Of a stretch of 19,760 bases of DNA, positions 1-9,136 are shown piece after piece (position 1 is the first letter of the stretch; every line of letters begins with the position of its first letter). Source of the DNA: Bacteroidales bacterium (GTDB lineage Bacteria; Bacteroidota; Bacteroidia; Bacteroidales; WCHB1-69); assembly GCA_017618435.1 (NCBI GenBank), contig JAFZUH010000264.1, forward strand, positions 1 to 19,760, given 5' to 3'. A model generated the notes under the pieces. The model was not told the DNA's origin, made no database searches, and was given only the letters and a program-made list of their open reading frames with translations. Position numbers and translations under genes: made by a program.

Positions 1-3000
1 CCCATGCTCACTATGTTCACTATGTCGCGGGCAGGTACAGGATAGATATCCACCACGGTGGCTTGCTCTGCAGTACACTGCAATGCAACGGGTGAGAACA
101 CTTCTTCTGCTCCGTCTATGTCGGTTTGACGCAAACGATAGTAGGTCATACTGCTGCTGTTGTTGTCTGCCATGAAGCTGTAGTCACTTCTTTGAGAGGT
201 GGTGCCTGCTCCTTGGATGCGAGCTACTTCTTCGTAGTTGACAGCGTCTGAGCTGCGTTCTATGGTGAAATATTCATTGTTGGTCTCACTTGCAGTTGCC
301 CATTCAAATTGTACGGCATCTCCCATACAGGTAGCATGGAAATACAACAACTCTACAGGAAGGTTGGCATTTACATTGGCTAATATTAAGTCATGATATG
401 TAGGATCATATTGAGTTTTCATCTCAGATGCAATGTAAGGCAATACTTCAGGATCGGCTCCGTTTGCTATTTTGAAATCTCTGCCTTCTGCGATCAATTC
501 ATCATCCAAACCATATTTTTCGCTTTCATATGCAGGAGCGGCTTTACGCACTCTGCCAAATACTTTGTGGTTATCGGGAAGGTAAGAGCCAAATGCAGGT
601 GCTTCGGGTTTTTCTTCTGCATAACGTGCTATTACACGACCGGAATAACGAGTGATGGATGTAGAAATGTTAACATTTGATGGATTCGGATCAGATGGAA
701 CATCAACTGTATTGTCAGCTATCTCTACCATAACATCGCTTATTCTACTATCATCATATAACAATCCTTTAGGTATATCCATGTAATTACCATCTGTTAA
801 GTAGATTTGATCTGCTATGGTAATTGTTTGAGTATTTCCTAAATTCATAATACCATTTTGATAAACACCGGTTCCATAACCTTTAGAACTATTGTTTTTG
901 ATAGTAATACCATCAACATTCAAAGTACCTCCGTTATTGTAGATTGCACTTGCCAAATTATCATCGCTGATATTATTATTGTTTATTAAGGTAGAATTTT
1001 CTATGGTTACTACAGTTTTTGATGTTTCATGATCATCTTCTCCTGTAATGCTTATCAACGGATAATTGGTTTCCATTTTTGCATTATTAGGATTATATGA
1101 TTTTTTGTCATCAGTTTCCGGAAGGTTATACAATTCACTACCTCCACTAATGCATACATTCTTCATAATGAAACGGCTACCGCTTTGTACATCTATTATG
1201 CTTCCATCATACATTTTATTGGTATTTGCATCTCCTGTAGTGCCATCGCTAAGATAATGACCTCCCGGATAACGATAAACTTTTACTTGACTGAGTTGTC
1301 TTAACTCTTCTTCAGTATAATTTTCCAAGTCTTCCTCCTCCACTGTTACCGCATTTAAGAATCTATCTGCATCCCATGTTAAACCGGAATTTTGCTCTGG
1401 AGTTACTCCTCCTACCACAAATATTGGATCTTGAACGGTATAACCTGTTGTGTTCAATACTCCGGAGAATGTTTTCTTGGCCTGGTCTGGGAACATACCG
1501 CTATAACCGTCCCTACCATTTTTACCATCCAAATAGAAATATTTGGATGTTCCTGTTACATATACATGTACGGTTACAGTAAATCCGGTAACTTCACCAT
1601 TGGTTCCTTGCACATTATCCACAGGAATTTGCAAAGTTACATATCCCAAATAGTGCTGACCCATTTTCAGTTCATTGATTGCTGATAATTTTTCAGGGTC
1701 GTATCTCAACTCAAATTTAACGGTGGTATATGTTCTGCCATCGGCTGCGCCCAAACAACTATCTGCTGTGGTATGTGTAGGAATAGCTTCAAAATCCCAA
1801 ACGGCAGAGGTATTAACATCATTGGTGCCTTTACCTTTGTGTGTCCAACCATTGGTGTTATCATCATTATCGGTAGCATAAATTCTCAATGCCATGCCGG
1901 TAGTATTTTCAACACTATACCATGTTGTCATATTGACACCGCTTACAATAGGAACAACGGTATTATTCTCTCCTTCCTTGGTATTAAAGTGTGTTTTATC
2001 GGTAGAACCCACATCAAAGGTTGCATACAAGCCTTTATTTCCTTTCATAAAAGTAGGTAAAGTAAGCGATGCCTTATATGTGTATATTCTATCTTTTTTG
2101 TTGGCATCGTACGCGGTAGAAGCATATACGGAAGTTTCCACATTTTGACCCATTCTTGTCATGGTAGAAACACTGATATAGAGATATATTCTTTGTACCG
2201 GTTCGGTCATGTCATTAGGATCATATTCATCTATAACCGCCATGGCTTCCGCCCACATTTCGTTTTGGCTCAAACGGTTGCTATATGTTACTATGAAATC
2301 CAATTTCGGCATATCGGTAGTGCTAGAATTTAATGTTGCCAAGGCGTGGTCAACAAAATATCCGTTGAACGATTCATTGCTCAACACCATTTGTTCATAA
2401 CCACCTTCTTCCACAATAAAACAATCTCCGCTAAAGTCCATTACAAAACCGAAAGAGGAGTTAGGATTGGCATAATAATCATCTGCATCATTATTGGTAG
2501 TGTTGGTAGAATTAAATTTATTTCCGTCGGCTTGGATATAGGTAGAACCATTTGCTTCCTTAATAGCACTATTTACTGCATAGCAGTCTTTACCGTCTAT
2601 ACCCCAATGCAATTCTTTGATATAATATACAGCATCATCGCCGATTGCAGGGGGCAAATTAACGTAACCCGTAGTGGTAAGGAATGCATCGTCATCTGCA
2701 TCGTCTTCTGCTTTCACTACAAACATCACCTCGCGTGTGCTGGTAGGAACATCACTGGGTTTATAACGCCAGAAACGATAATCATTCGGGTTGACAGTAG
2801 GAACATTATCCACAAGTTGCGGTTTAGCCGTTTTATTGGTATAAGCCATTTGTACAGGACTACCATTCCACACCTTCTGCATATAACCCTGTTGTTCAGG
2901 AGCTTTATTTCCATTTATATCAAATACATTTCTTGTAGGAGTAACGGCAAAATCAACAAAACCACCGTCATTTGCATTGATACTATATGTGGCGGGGTTG

Positions 3001-6000
3001 TTATGTAGTCCGCTATTACCTTCATTTGCTATGTATTTAGGACGGGCAAAGATATAACCTTCATTGTTGATACCGTCACTATTGGGTTCCTGCATATTGA
3101 AAAAGCCTTCCAATTCTCCGTACACCTTGGTGTTGTTAACTTCTTCACATACCATCAAATAACCACCTTCATTGATAACAACACCGCTTTTAACATCTCG
3201 GTCGGCATTATACGGCACTGCGGTATAAGTCGGATTTGCAGCATATACATCGGTACAAGTGTAACTACCCAATTTATGTACCTGTTCCAAAGGTTTGGAT
3301 AAGGATATATTGCTATTATTAGTGGCACGTACTATGTTGGTGATATTTAATATACCATATTCTACGGTAGGATCGTTGCTGGCGATATTTCCTTGACCTA
3401 CAAAATTGATACTGGAATTATCCAATACCAAGTCTTTTACTCTTTGTATGGATTTGAGGTTACGGGTCATACGCAAGATGGTGTTTACCTCGTCCACTTC
3501 GTCCATATAGCCGTAATTGCGGATAATCACACTATTATCAAGCACTCCCGCATCGCAAGAAGTGCCGCTACCATATATTGATCCGTCTACCACTATATAA
3601 TTACTATTCTTTCCGCTGGTGATATCGTAACCTTCACCATCTATATAAATATTAGAATGTCCGCCGTCGCCTTGGGTCGGTTTTTTAATAGTGGGCGCTC
3701 CAAATGTTCCGGTATAACTACCCCAGTTTGCTCCGGCATAGACATTGTTTTCTATCCATATAGGAGTGAGGTTATCCAACTTGATATCATATTTGGAGCC
3801 GTCTGCTTTCAATTTTTCACTATTTTCGGCGTTGTTAGGAGCATTCTCTATGGCATTTTTACCGATATATACATAGCAGTCTCCGTAGGTATCACCAAAA
3901 TAACCTGAACCGAATACATGGGATTGAACATGTCCTCCGGAAATGTTTACAAAGGATTTACAACGGTCGTTGGCGCTGAAACTGCCTCCATAAACATTCG
4001 TAATATCACCGCCTTGCATATTCAGGGTTTTGTTTCCGAGTACCAATGCATTGGAATCCTGACCTTCTGCACCGGCAAATACATTGTATGCACGACCACC
4101 GGTAACATTGACAACAGTACTATTCACTTTTGCCATAGAACCGCCGCCGTAAACATTGTTTTTAACGGTACCATTGGTAAGATATACAACAGGATATTTT
4201 CCTGCGGTGGTATAATCCGCCAAGTTACCGCCGCCATAAACATCTACAGCGGTACCTCCATTGAAGTTAACGGTTACATCTCCTTGCGGAGAACCGTTAA
4301 GATTGTTACAACCAAATACCTTGTTCATAGTTCCGCCGTTAATCTCCATTGTAACTTTCCCAACATTAGCGGCTGCACCATCCAGACCATATCCTCCGCC
4401 ATAGACATCATTTATAGTACCATTGTTGATAGTAACGGTAGTATTTGTTGTAACAATACTTTGCTCTCCACCTCCATACACATCTTTCTTAATAGTACCA
4501 CCATTTATGGTAACATTCGTTTCATCAGCTATATTATCATAAGTATAGCTACCTTGTGTAGTACGAACACCTAAACCTGCGCCATATACGTTTCCGCTGA
4601 TATTACCGCCACTTATATTCACGTTAGCTATTTCAACTTTACCACCTTCATTGGAACCACCATAAACAGAACCTTCAATGGTTCCACCTTTAATAATGAT
4701 ATTTGATTCAGGAATGCTTTCTCTATTACCATAAGCACCGCCATAAACATTATGTTGAATGGTACCACCAAGGATATATACATTGGAAGATTCCTCAAGA
4801 TATCCATAATTACCGCCACCATAAACATTACCACCAACTACTCCAGTAGTTCCAGGGTTGGAAATTTTTGCATTGTCTGCGATAACAACATTGGATTTGA
4901 TGATAGATGCAGGTTGTGGGAAAGTACCAGTAGCATAGTTCTCATTGCCACCACTAGCAAGTGTACCACGACCAGCTCCATAGACTTGACCTCCATTTGT
5001 ACCATTTACCGCCGTTGCATTAGGACCACCAATAATAGCATCACCACCTACATAAATGTAGGAATTTCCATCGGTGCAACCTTTTTTGTAACTACCAGAG
5101 TTTGTACCGTTGGAACCTCCAGCAACCCAACCTCTAATTTCACCACCGGTAATAACTATTTTACGGCTACCGCCTGATGAGTTGTCGGCTGCACCACCAA
5201 ATACACTTCCTCGAAATATGCCACCTTTGATTCGTGCATAAAAGTTAATAACTTCTGGATTGTAAGTTGTGTTGGCATCATCTATAGAAATAGTACCACG
5301 TCCACCGTTTAGACTGGCTAACTGGCCGCCTTCAACAATGATATGACGTATTCCTGGATAGTGCCGATTATTGCCAGAGACAGTCGGTGAATTATGACCA
5401 CAATAGAAAGATTGTTCAAAAGTTCCATTGTTAGTGACGCTTCCTTGATAAGTACCACTTTTAACCACACAATCAAATACTTTCTGGTCCTTATTATTAG
5501 AATTTGTAAAAGCAACACCACCTGTTGATAGACGTAAATGTGAGCTTCTTGAAATCGCCAATTGTGAGTTCTCTCCTTTCGCACGGTCGTAATCGCAACC
5601 CAAGGTGGATTTAATTTGTACTCTACCGCCCATGTCGTAATCACTACTAGCAATAAACACAAATCCATCAAAACGACCGCTCTCTACTCGAATAGTATAA
5701 TTTAAGTCATTACTAGAAGCTTGTCCCATACCTTGAATACTACCTGAATTACTACTTACAGGGATGCCCCGACCAATACAAAGATAGTGATTATTGGCAA
5801 TAATTGTCGGAGTATTACTAAATGATAAATACTCAAATTTTGTGTCTGCTTCTAAGGTAATGCTATTACTACCACGAACAGTAGCATTCGCGTTTCCGAC
5901 ATTACCGTCAGGATAATATCTTGAAACAGTAGCAGCATAATCCGTGTTTGAAATACGAGGATTATTACTACCGCCAAAACGATAATCCTGGTTTTGTGCA

Positions 6001-7922
6001 AGAACCACAAAGTTACGTTCGTAACCCACATTTTGGCTAGTAATTGCTGTGTTGCTATTGTTTCCACCTGTAGTTACCACATAAGCTCTAGCCCAAAGAG
6101 CTTCTAGTTCCACTTCCATGCCTGTTTCGCTATCAGGTGCAAAATAAACGGCAGTTTCTGCATTAATGGTAGTATTTTGTGCAATTTCACTACCACCGGT
6201 AGCAGCAGTGTAAATCTTACCACCGGTTACTTTCTTTACACGCCAAGCGTAGAAACCACAATACCTGTTAAGATCGCCATTAGCATATTGATAAGTAGGT
6301 CTCCTTGAGAAAGGATTAGGAATAGTGGTATATTCGCAACGTCCGGTAGATTCCTCTACTTTAGTAGCAGTTATACCATCTATACGTTCTAAAGTCTTTA
6401 AATATATAAATGTATTCTGCGTTTCGTTATAACTTACTTGGACGGTAGTGGCATTTTGTGTCCAACTATCGTTAGCAGGGGTAACTCCATTGGTAGTGCT
6501 AATATTGTTTGTGCCATTACCAAAATAAGTAATCTTAACATCGGCAGGGTTGAGACTATGAACGGGTTGTTCACCGTCGCTATAGTAACTCCAAGAGTGG
6601 GGTTCGCGGTCGTCCAAGAGGACAACGGAGCCGTTAACACCGCTACCACTTTGGGGAACATAAATGTCAGTAGCAACTGAAGATTTTTCATAATCAGCAG
6701 CATCCGTTCCTGTAACATAAGCATAAGCTTTGACTGTGGTTCCGGGATTTACGATAAAAGATGCGCTATAAGTTAAAGCCGTTTGACTTGTTTCCGGGTC
6801 ACTGCCGTCAGTGGTATATTTAATAACAACACTATTCGGACTTTCTACATTGAACGAGCAAGCCAAAGTAGTGCTTCCGTTAGGGTCAAATGTTATTGTC
6901 GGTGCTGTTACCTTAAGTTTCGTAACCGTAGTGGAAGCCATTATAGAAAATTTATTAGGACAAGTAGTACCGCGTACCCTGGCGTTTATTGTACAAGGTT
7001 TGGTTAATACAATAGTATCGGCATCTTTCTTTTCGGTATACTCTGCATCCGAATCCGCAGGGTCGTCATCATTAAGCGTATAACGTACATAGTAAGTATC
7101 GTTCTGCGGTTTGTTCTTGGATTTGATAATCACCGTATTGGTTTTGTCATCAAAGGTAATGTCCGGAGCATCAGGCGGTGCAATTGTAGAAGAAAACGGA
7201 TAACCTTTCACCGCTGATGAAACACCATTCTCCACAGTGATAGCTGTTACTGTCTGCGGCGGAGTTATTGTAATCGGTGTTGAACTATATTCCGAACTAT
7301 TGGAGGTCGGCGTGCTACCATCTGTAGTATAATATATAGAGGTGGCTCCGCTTGCTGCTTTACTACCCGGCAATAGATATATTTTGCTATCGCAAATTCC
7401 CATCGCTGCATAAGGAGATTGTGGGGTATATGTAGCCAATTCTATCGTTGCATCCCAACCTTGATCACGATATTGACTGTTTGAGGTAAAACGAATGGTC
7501 ATATTACCATGTGACATCACGGTAAAACCGACAAAATTTTCGTCTTTTGAATAGTCGTTATTCGTAAGATCAACTATCAATTTGCTTGGATCTTCTACAT
7601 CGCCCTCATATATTTTAAGATGATCATCGTTAATACGCAAATAGTTAAACGTCAACTTAATACCATAGGTATTAGGTGAAGCATTATTTAAATGCAATAA
7701 AAACGACTCACCATGTTGATACCATGTAATCCAATTGTTATCTCCGTTAGGGTCTTGTGATTGGGGAAGATCTTTTCCGCCGGAATCAAAAAAAGTATAT
7801 ACATTGGGTTGCGAGATTTTTTTTGTACCATTCATCATATGGATCTCGTTTGGAGTTTGAGCCATACTACTTGCCATAAATAGTACCAAAAGGGTCAATA
7901 ATAGAGTTCTTAAGGTTTTCAT
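1..7922 (-). CDS. Giant T9SS-exported repeat surface protein, copy 1 (3' end cut by window edge)
   Basis: The frame opens at ATG 7922 and stays open to the left edge (2640 codons visible), so the C-terminus lies outside. If its tail matches copy 2, about 59 residues are missing, giving about 2700 aa. Seen: a signal peptide ending in SSMAQ (about residues 1-22); a CUB-like domain with FFDSGG and FTVMSHGNMTIRF (about 30-165); two or three chitobiase-C-like Ig domains with YYTTDGSTP and KYTTDGSDP (about 190-400); about 470 residues of GGT...VYGGG repeats (about 890-1360); an all-beta middle; a predicted beta-helix opening with DGKNGRDGYSGMFP (about 2130-2380); the LPVELLYF/ASETNNEYF module (from about 2520); and the start of a T9SS tail (IYPVPARDIVNIVSMG). 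Such proteins are normally carried by Sec to the periplasm and by T9SS to the surface. An adhesin or matrix role is inference; no catalytic motif was recognised. The start is supported by the signal peptide and by match to copy 2. Confidence 0.9.
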   Translation of the reverse strand, partial: MKTLRTLLLTLLVLFMASSMAQTPNEIHMMNGTKKISQPNVYTFFDSGGKDLPQSQDPNGDNNWITWYQHGESFLLHLNNASPNTYGIKLTFNYLRINDDHLKIYEGDVEDPSKLIVDLTNNDYSKDENFVGFTVMSHGNMTIRFTSNSQYRDQGWDATIELATYTPQSPYAAMGICDSKIYLLPGSKAASGATSIYYTTDGSTPTSNSSEYSSTPITITPPQTVTAITVENGVSSAVKGYPFSSTIAPPDAPDITFDDKTNTVIIKSKNKPQNDTYYVRYTLNDDDPADSDAEYTEKKDADTIVLTKPCTINARVRGTTCPNKFSIMASTTVTKLKVTAPTITFDPNGSTTLACSFNVESPNSVVIKYTTDGSDPETSQTALTYSASFIVNPGTTVKAYAYVTGTDAADYEKSSVATDIYVPQSGSGVNGSVVLLDDREPHSWSYYSDGEQPVHSLNPADVKITYFGNGTNNISTTNGVTPANDSWTQNATTVQVSYNETQNTFIYLKTLERIDGITATKVEESTGRCEYTTIPNPFSRRPTYQYANGDLNRYCGFYAWRVKKVTGGKIYTAATGGSEIAQNTTINAETAVYFAPDSETGMEVELEALWARAYVVTTGGNNSNTAITSQNVGYERNFVVLAQNQDYRFGGSNNPRISNTDYAATVSRYYPDGNVGNANATVRGSNSITLEADTKFEYLSFSNTPTIIANNHYLCIGRGIPVSSNSGSIQGMGQASSNDLNYTIRVESGRFDGFVFIASSDYDMGGRVQIKSTLGCDYDRAKGENSQLAISRSSHLRLSTGGVAFTNSNNKDQKVFDCVVKSGTYQGSVTNNGTFEQSFYCGHNSPTVSGNNRHYPGIRHIIVEGGQLASLNGGRGTISIDDANTTYNPEVINFYARIKGGIFRGSVFGGAADNSSGGSRKIVITGGEIRGWVAGGSNGTNSGSYKKGCTDGNSYIYVGGDAIIGGPNATAVNGTNGGQVYGAGRGTLASGGNENYATGTFPQPASIIKSNVVIADNAKISNPGTTGVVGGNVYGGGNYGYLEESSNVYILGGTIQHNVYGGAYGNRESIPESNIIIKGGTIEGSVYGGSNEGGKVEIANVNISGGNISGNVYGAGLGVRTTQGSYTYDNIADETNVTINGGTIKKDVYGGGEQSIVTTNTTVTINNGTINDVYGGGYGLDGAAANVGKVTMEINGGTMNKVFGCNNLNGSPQGDVTVNFNGGTAVDVYGGGNLADYTTAGKYPVVYLTNGTVKNNVYGGGSMAKVNSTVVNVTGGRAYNVFAGAEGQDSNALVLGNKTLNMQGGDITNVYGGSFSANDRCKSFVNISGGHVQSHVFGSGYFGDTYGDCYVYIGKNAIENAPNNAENSEKLKADGSKYDIKLDNLTPIWIENNVYAGANWGSYTGTFGAPTIKKPTQGDGGHSNIYIDGEGYDITSGKNSNYIVVDGSIYGSGTSCDAGVLDNSVIIRNYGYMDEVDEVNTILRMTRNLKSIQRVKDLVLDNSSINFVGQGNIASNDPTVEYGILNITNIVRATNNSNISLSKPLEQVHKLGSYTCTDVYAANPTYTAVPYNADRDVKSGVVINEGGYLMVCEEVNNTKVYGELEGFFNMQEPNSDGINNEGYIFARPKYIANEGNSGLHNNPATYSINANDGGFVDFAVTPTRNVFDINGNKAPEQQGYMQKVWNGSPVQMAYTNKTAKPQLVDNVPTVNPNDYRFWRYKPSDVPTSTREVMFVVKAEDDADDDAFLTTTGYVNLPPAIGDDAVYYIKELHWGIDGKDCYAVNSAIKEANGSTYIQADGNKFNSTNTTNNDADDYYANPNSSFGFVMDFSGDCFIVEEGGYEQMVLSNESFNGYFVDHALATLNSSTTDMPKLDFIVTYSNRLSQNEMWAEAMAVIDEYDPNDMTEPVQRIYLYISVSTMTRMGQNVETSVYASTAYDANKKDRIYTYKASLTLPTFMKGNKGLYATFDVGSTDKTHFNTKEGENNTVVPIVSGVNMTTWYSVENTTGMALRIYATDNDDNTNGWTHKGKGTNDVNTSAVWDFEAIPTHTTADSCLGAADGRTYTTVKFELRYDPEKLSAINELKMGQHYLGYVTLQIPVDNVQGTNGEVTGFTVTVHVYVTGTSKYFYLDGKNGRDGYSGMFPDQAKKTFSGVLNTTGYTVQDPIFVVGGVTPEQNSGLTWDADRFLNAVTVEEEDLENYTEEELRQLSQVKVYRYPGGHYLSDGTTGDANTNKMYDGSIIDVQSGSRFIMKNVCISGGSELYNLPETDDKKSYNPNNAKMETNYPLISITGEDDHETSKTVVTIENSTLINNNNISDDNLASAIYNNGGTLNVDGITIKNNSSKGYGTGVYQNGIMNLGNTQTITIADQIYLTDGNYMDIPKGLLYDDSRISDVMVEIADNTVDVPSDPNPSNVNISTSITRYSGRVIARYAEEKPEAPAFGSYLPDNHKVFGRVRKAAPAYESEKYGLDDELIAEGRDFKIANGADPEVLPYIASEMKTQYDPTYHDLILANVNANLPVELLYFHATCMGDAVQFEWATASETNNEYFTIERSSDAVNYEEVARIQGAGTTSQRSDYSFMADNNSSSMTYYRLRQTDIDGAEEVFSPVALQCTAEQATVVDIYPVPARDIVNIVSM
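3840..5265 (-). repeat. GGT...VYGGG repeat domain of copy 1
   Basis: The encoded protein shows many degenerate units of roughly 20-40 residues, each with a short beta strand ending in GGT or GGE followed by V-Y/F-G-G-G or a close variant (VYGGGNYG, VYGGAYG, VYGGSNEG, VYGAGLG, VYGGGEQ, VYGGGYG and others). Regular short strands with Gly/Asn turns suggest a beta-solenoid, but no structure was computed. The units are diverged at DNA level, so this is a protein repeat and not a perfect tandem DNA repeat. Confidence 0.75.
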
Positions 7923-7940
7923 CAACTTAAATATTACAAA

Positions 7941-7957
7941 TTAATTATTAATAATTA
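7941..7957 (-). promoter_or_regulatory. A/T palindrome in the leader of copy 1
   Basis: TTAATTATTAATAATTA lies 18 nt upstream of the start codon. The same 17 bases lie 15 nt upstream of the start of copy 2 (17366-17382). Preservation in two otherwise diverged leaders suggests a role in translation initiation (an unstructured A/U-rich ribosome landing area is usual in Bacteroidota, which rarely use strong Shine-Dalgarno sites) or a protein-binding site. Function is inference. Confidence 0.45.
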
Positions 7958-7988
7958 TATTTTTCTCATTTTTAATATTTTACTATCG

Positions 7989-8004
7989 GGGTGATTTTTC
8001 ACCC
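7989..8004 (-). promoter_or_regulatory. Hairpin in the probable 5' leader of copy 1
   Basis: GGGTGA and TCACCC form a perfect 6-bp stem around a TTTT loop. It falls between the predicted promoter and the start codon, so it would be transcribed in the leader. It is not obviously present in the leader of copy 2. It could be an mRNA structure or an operator; nothing in the sequence decides. Confidence 0.3.
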
Positions 8005-8103
8005 GTTACTTTTGCATTGCATCCGTTTATTGCGTATGAAAAATACTTAAATAAATGTATTTCAATATTTTACAACTCAATAAAGAATTTCTGATACAAA
8101 AGA

Positions 8104-8131
8104 CAAACATATAAAAAAAAATAATACCAAA
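8104..8131 (-). promoter_or_regulatory. Probable promoter of copy 1
   Basis: On the minus strand TATGTTTG (8104-8111) matches the Bacteroidota -7 consensus TAnnTTTG. A TTTG (8128-8131) lies 16 nt upstream; this is shorter than the usual spacing, and the next TTTG (8137-8140) is at 25 nt. The site is supported mainly because the surrounding sequence is also found upstream of copy 2 (17539-17562). It predicts a leader of about 175 nt. Confidence 0.5.
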
Positions 8132-8193
8132 GCACCCAAAAAAGAAAAAAATTTTTTAACAGGTCGCAGAAGAGGGTGTTAACAGGGGAAAGG

Positions 8194-8209
8194 TGGCGGA
8201 TAGCCGCCA
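8194..8209. repeat. Small intergenic hairpin
   Basis: TGGCGG and CCGCCA pair around ATAG. It sits between the upstream region of copy 1 and the C/G-rich repeats. No T-tract follows at once, so it is not a clear terminator. Confidence 0.4.
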
Positions 8210-8300
8210 AAGGTTTATTATATATATTATAATGTAACATCTATTTTTTTCCACCCCTTCACCTTATGGGGAAGAAGACATCTGGGGGATAAAGCAAGAA

Positions 8301-8384
8301 TCCCCCCGGCCCCCTTAAAAGGGGGAGGTTTTTCGCCTTTCGTGTTGGGGAAAGAGAATCCCCCTAGCCCCCTTAGAAGGGGGA
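8301..8384. repeat. C/G-rich palindromic repeat, two tandem units
   Basis: Two 26-bp units (8301-8326 and 8359-8384) share the layout TCCCCC, a short spacer, then the palindrome cccccttaaaaggggg; the second unit has small changes. They are 58 bp apart and separated by a conserved spacer ending in ggggaaagagaa. The same unit recurs at 9018-9043, 18544-18569, 18603-18630 (degenerate) and 19340-19365. The stem is a 7-bp CCCCCTT/AAGGGGG. This is a dispersed intergenic repeat with no support for coding. Confidence 0.85.
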
Positions 8385-8616
8385 GATTCATCATTGACGT
8401 GTTTTCTAAGGCGATAGCCTTGTTTTTTGGGCGAGCGAAGCAATGCCCGTTTTGTCTTGTCATATTCGTTACAATATGCGAAACTGCTTGCAGAACGGTA
8501 TAACTACTTCTAACGTATTACCTTTTTAAGCATTTTCATTGATGACAAGCGTTTTCTTTCATTAATTTTTAAAAAAAACTGTCAGAGGATGGTTATCGTT
8601 GCACGATAAGGGAAGC
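8359..8616. repeat. Dispersed intergenic repeat, module Y, copy A
   Basis: About 250 bp, beginning with a C/G-rich unit and then attcatcattgacgtg, ggcgatagcc, gcgagcgaagcaatgccc, gttttgtcttgtcat, and ending ctgtcagaggatg...ggaagcgag. It aligns nearly end to end with 19340-19593. It contains a hairpin AAGGC-GATA-GCCTT (8408-8421) and a weaker GGGC...GCCC pairing (8429-8448). It has no plausible gene. It may be a non-autonomous mobile repeat or a transcribed structured RNA; the sequence does not decide. Confidence 0.75.
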
Positions 8617-8626
8617 GAGTTTTTAT

Positions 8627-8659
8627 ATACTTTCTTTTCCTGCCATGAAAAGAAAGTAT
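8627..8659. repeat. Strong 13-bp-stem hairpin
   Basis: ATACTTTCTTTTC and GAAAAGAAAGTAT are perfectly complementary around a CTGCCAT loop. It directly follows module Y copy A and is absent from copy B at the matching place. It could act as a transcription stop or as part of a mobile repeat. Confidence 0.65.
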
Positions 8660-8712
8660 CAAAGAAAAATCACCGCGGCAGAAAAAAATCGGAAAATGAA
8701 CTGCCTTCGCTA

Positions 8713-8773
8713 AAACACAAAACTTCTCCTTTTACAGCCTGCGGCTGTAACGTTCGTCAGACAACTTGTGTTT
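8713..8773. repeat. Nested inverted repeat
   Basis: Outer arms AAACACAA (8713-8720) and TTGTGTTT (8766-8773) enclose a perfect inner hairpin TTACAGCC-TGC-GGCTGTAA (8732-8750). Non-coding. The rest of 8620-8890 shows no gene. Confidence 0.55.
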
Positions 8774-8893
8774 CTTAACGCTGCAGTCACTCCATTTTCT
8801 TCTTCGATTTTTTTCTAATGCGGTCGGGCGGAACCCGCCAACACGTTTCGTTTAAAAACATTTTTCGTATCTGCCAGCTTTTCCACCATGAAT

Positions 8894-8914
8894 ATTTCAT
8901 GGTAAAACGTCGGC
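8894..8914. repeat. Module Z, copy A
   Basis: A 21-bp stretch starting ATTTCATGG and ending ACGTCGGC is repeated exactly at the right edge of the window (19740-19760). It marks a further shared segment of the composite intergenic repeat; the true length of the match beyond the edge cannot be seen. Confidence 0.6.
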
Positions 8915-8952
8915 ATACCACAGGGGCATTCGATGAAAAAGCGTTAAAAAAA

Positions 8953-9043
8953 ATGACGGAACGCCAAGCTCCCCCTTTTGGGGAAGGTTTTCTGACTGTC
9001 TTGCTGGGGAAAGAGAATCCCCCCGGCCCCCTGAAAAGGGGGA
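8953..9043. repeat. Module X, copy A, ending in a C/G-rich unit
   Basis: It starts ATGACGGAACGCCAAGCTCC, exactly as at 19276-19295, continues with a degenerate half unit and ggggaaagagaa, and ends in the C/G-rich palindromic unit 9018-9043. In copy B module X comes before module Y; here it comes after Y and Z. Confidence 0.7.
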
Positions 9044-9070
9044 ATGTTGCAGACCGCTTTCGAAGGGGGG

Positions 9071-9104
9071 AAATAAAAAAAAGGAGAATATTGCTATTCT
9101 CCTT
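9071..9104 (-). terminator. Rho-independent terminator of copy 2
   Basis: On the minus strand a perfect 10-bp stem (AAGGAGAATA/TATTCTCCTT, loop GCAA) at 9081-9104 is followed by a T-rich tract (9071-9080). It begins about 33 nt after the stop codon of the giant gene, so it most likely ends that transcript and isolates it from copy 1 downstream. Confidence 0.85.
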
Positions 9105-9136
9105 CATTACTAAAAATTTAAAATTATGAAAAGCTA

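Noticed and set aside
2346..4574. Long open frames on the plus strand across the giant genes (for example 2346-3008 and 3918-4574)
   Set aside because: They are codon-aligned antisense frames of the minus-strand protein, which has strong similarity to its paralogue. Their translations are low-complexity with no domains.
1..7922. Possible frameshift or early stop in copy 1
   Set aside because: The frame set by the ATG at 7922 is the same frame that matches copy 2 at the left edge, and in-frame reads at several places give continuous similarity to copy 2 without stops.
8227..8463. Minus-strand 78-codon frame in the intergenic region
   Set aside because: It is a read-through of the C/G-rich repeat units (PPFKGAGG, LLRGLGGFSF); the same false peptides appear at each repeat.
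8787..9129. Overlapping frames on both strands (8787-9107 minus, 8818-9129 plus)
   Set aside because: They consist of modules X and Z and the terminator region; no domain, no start signal.
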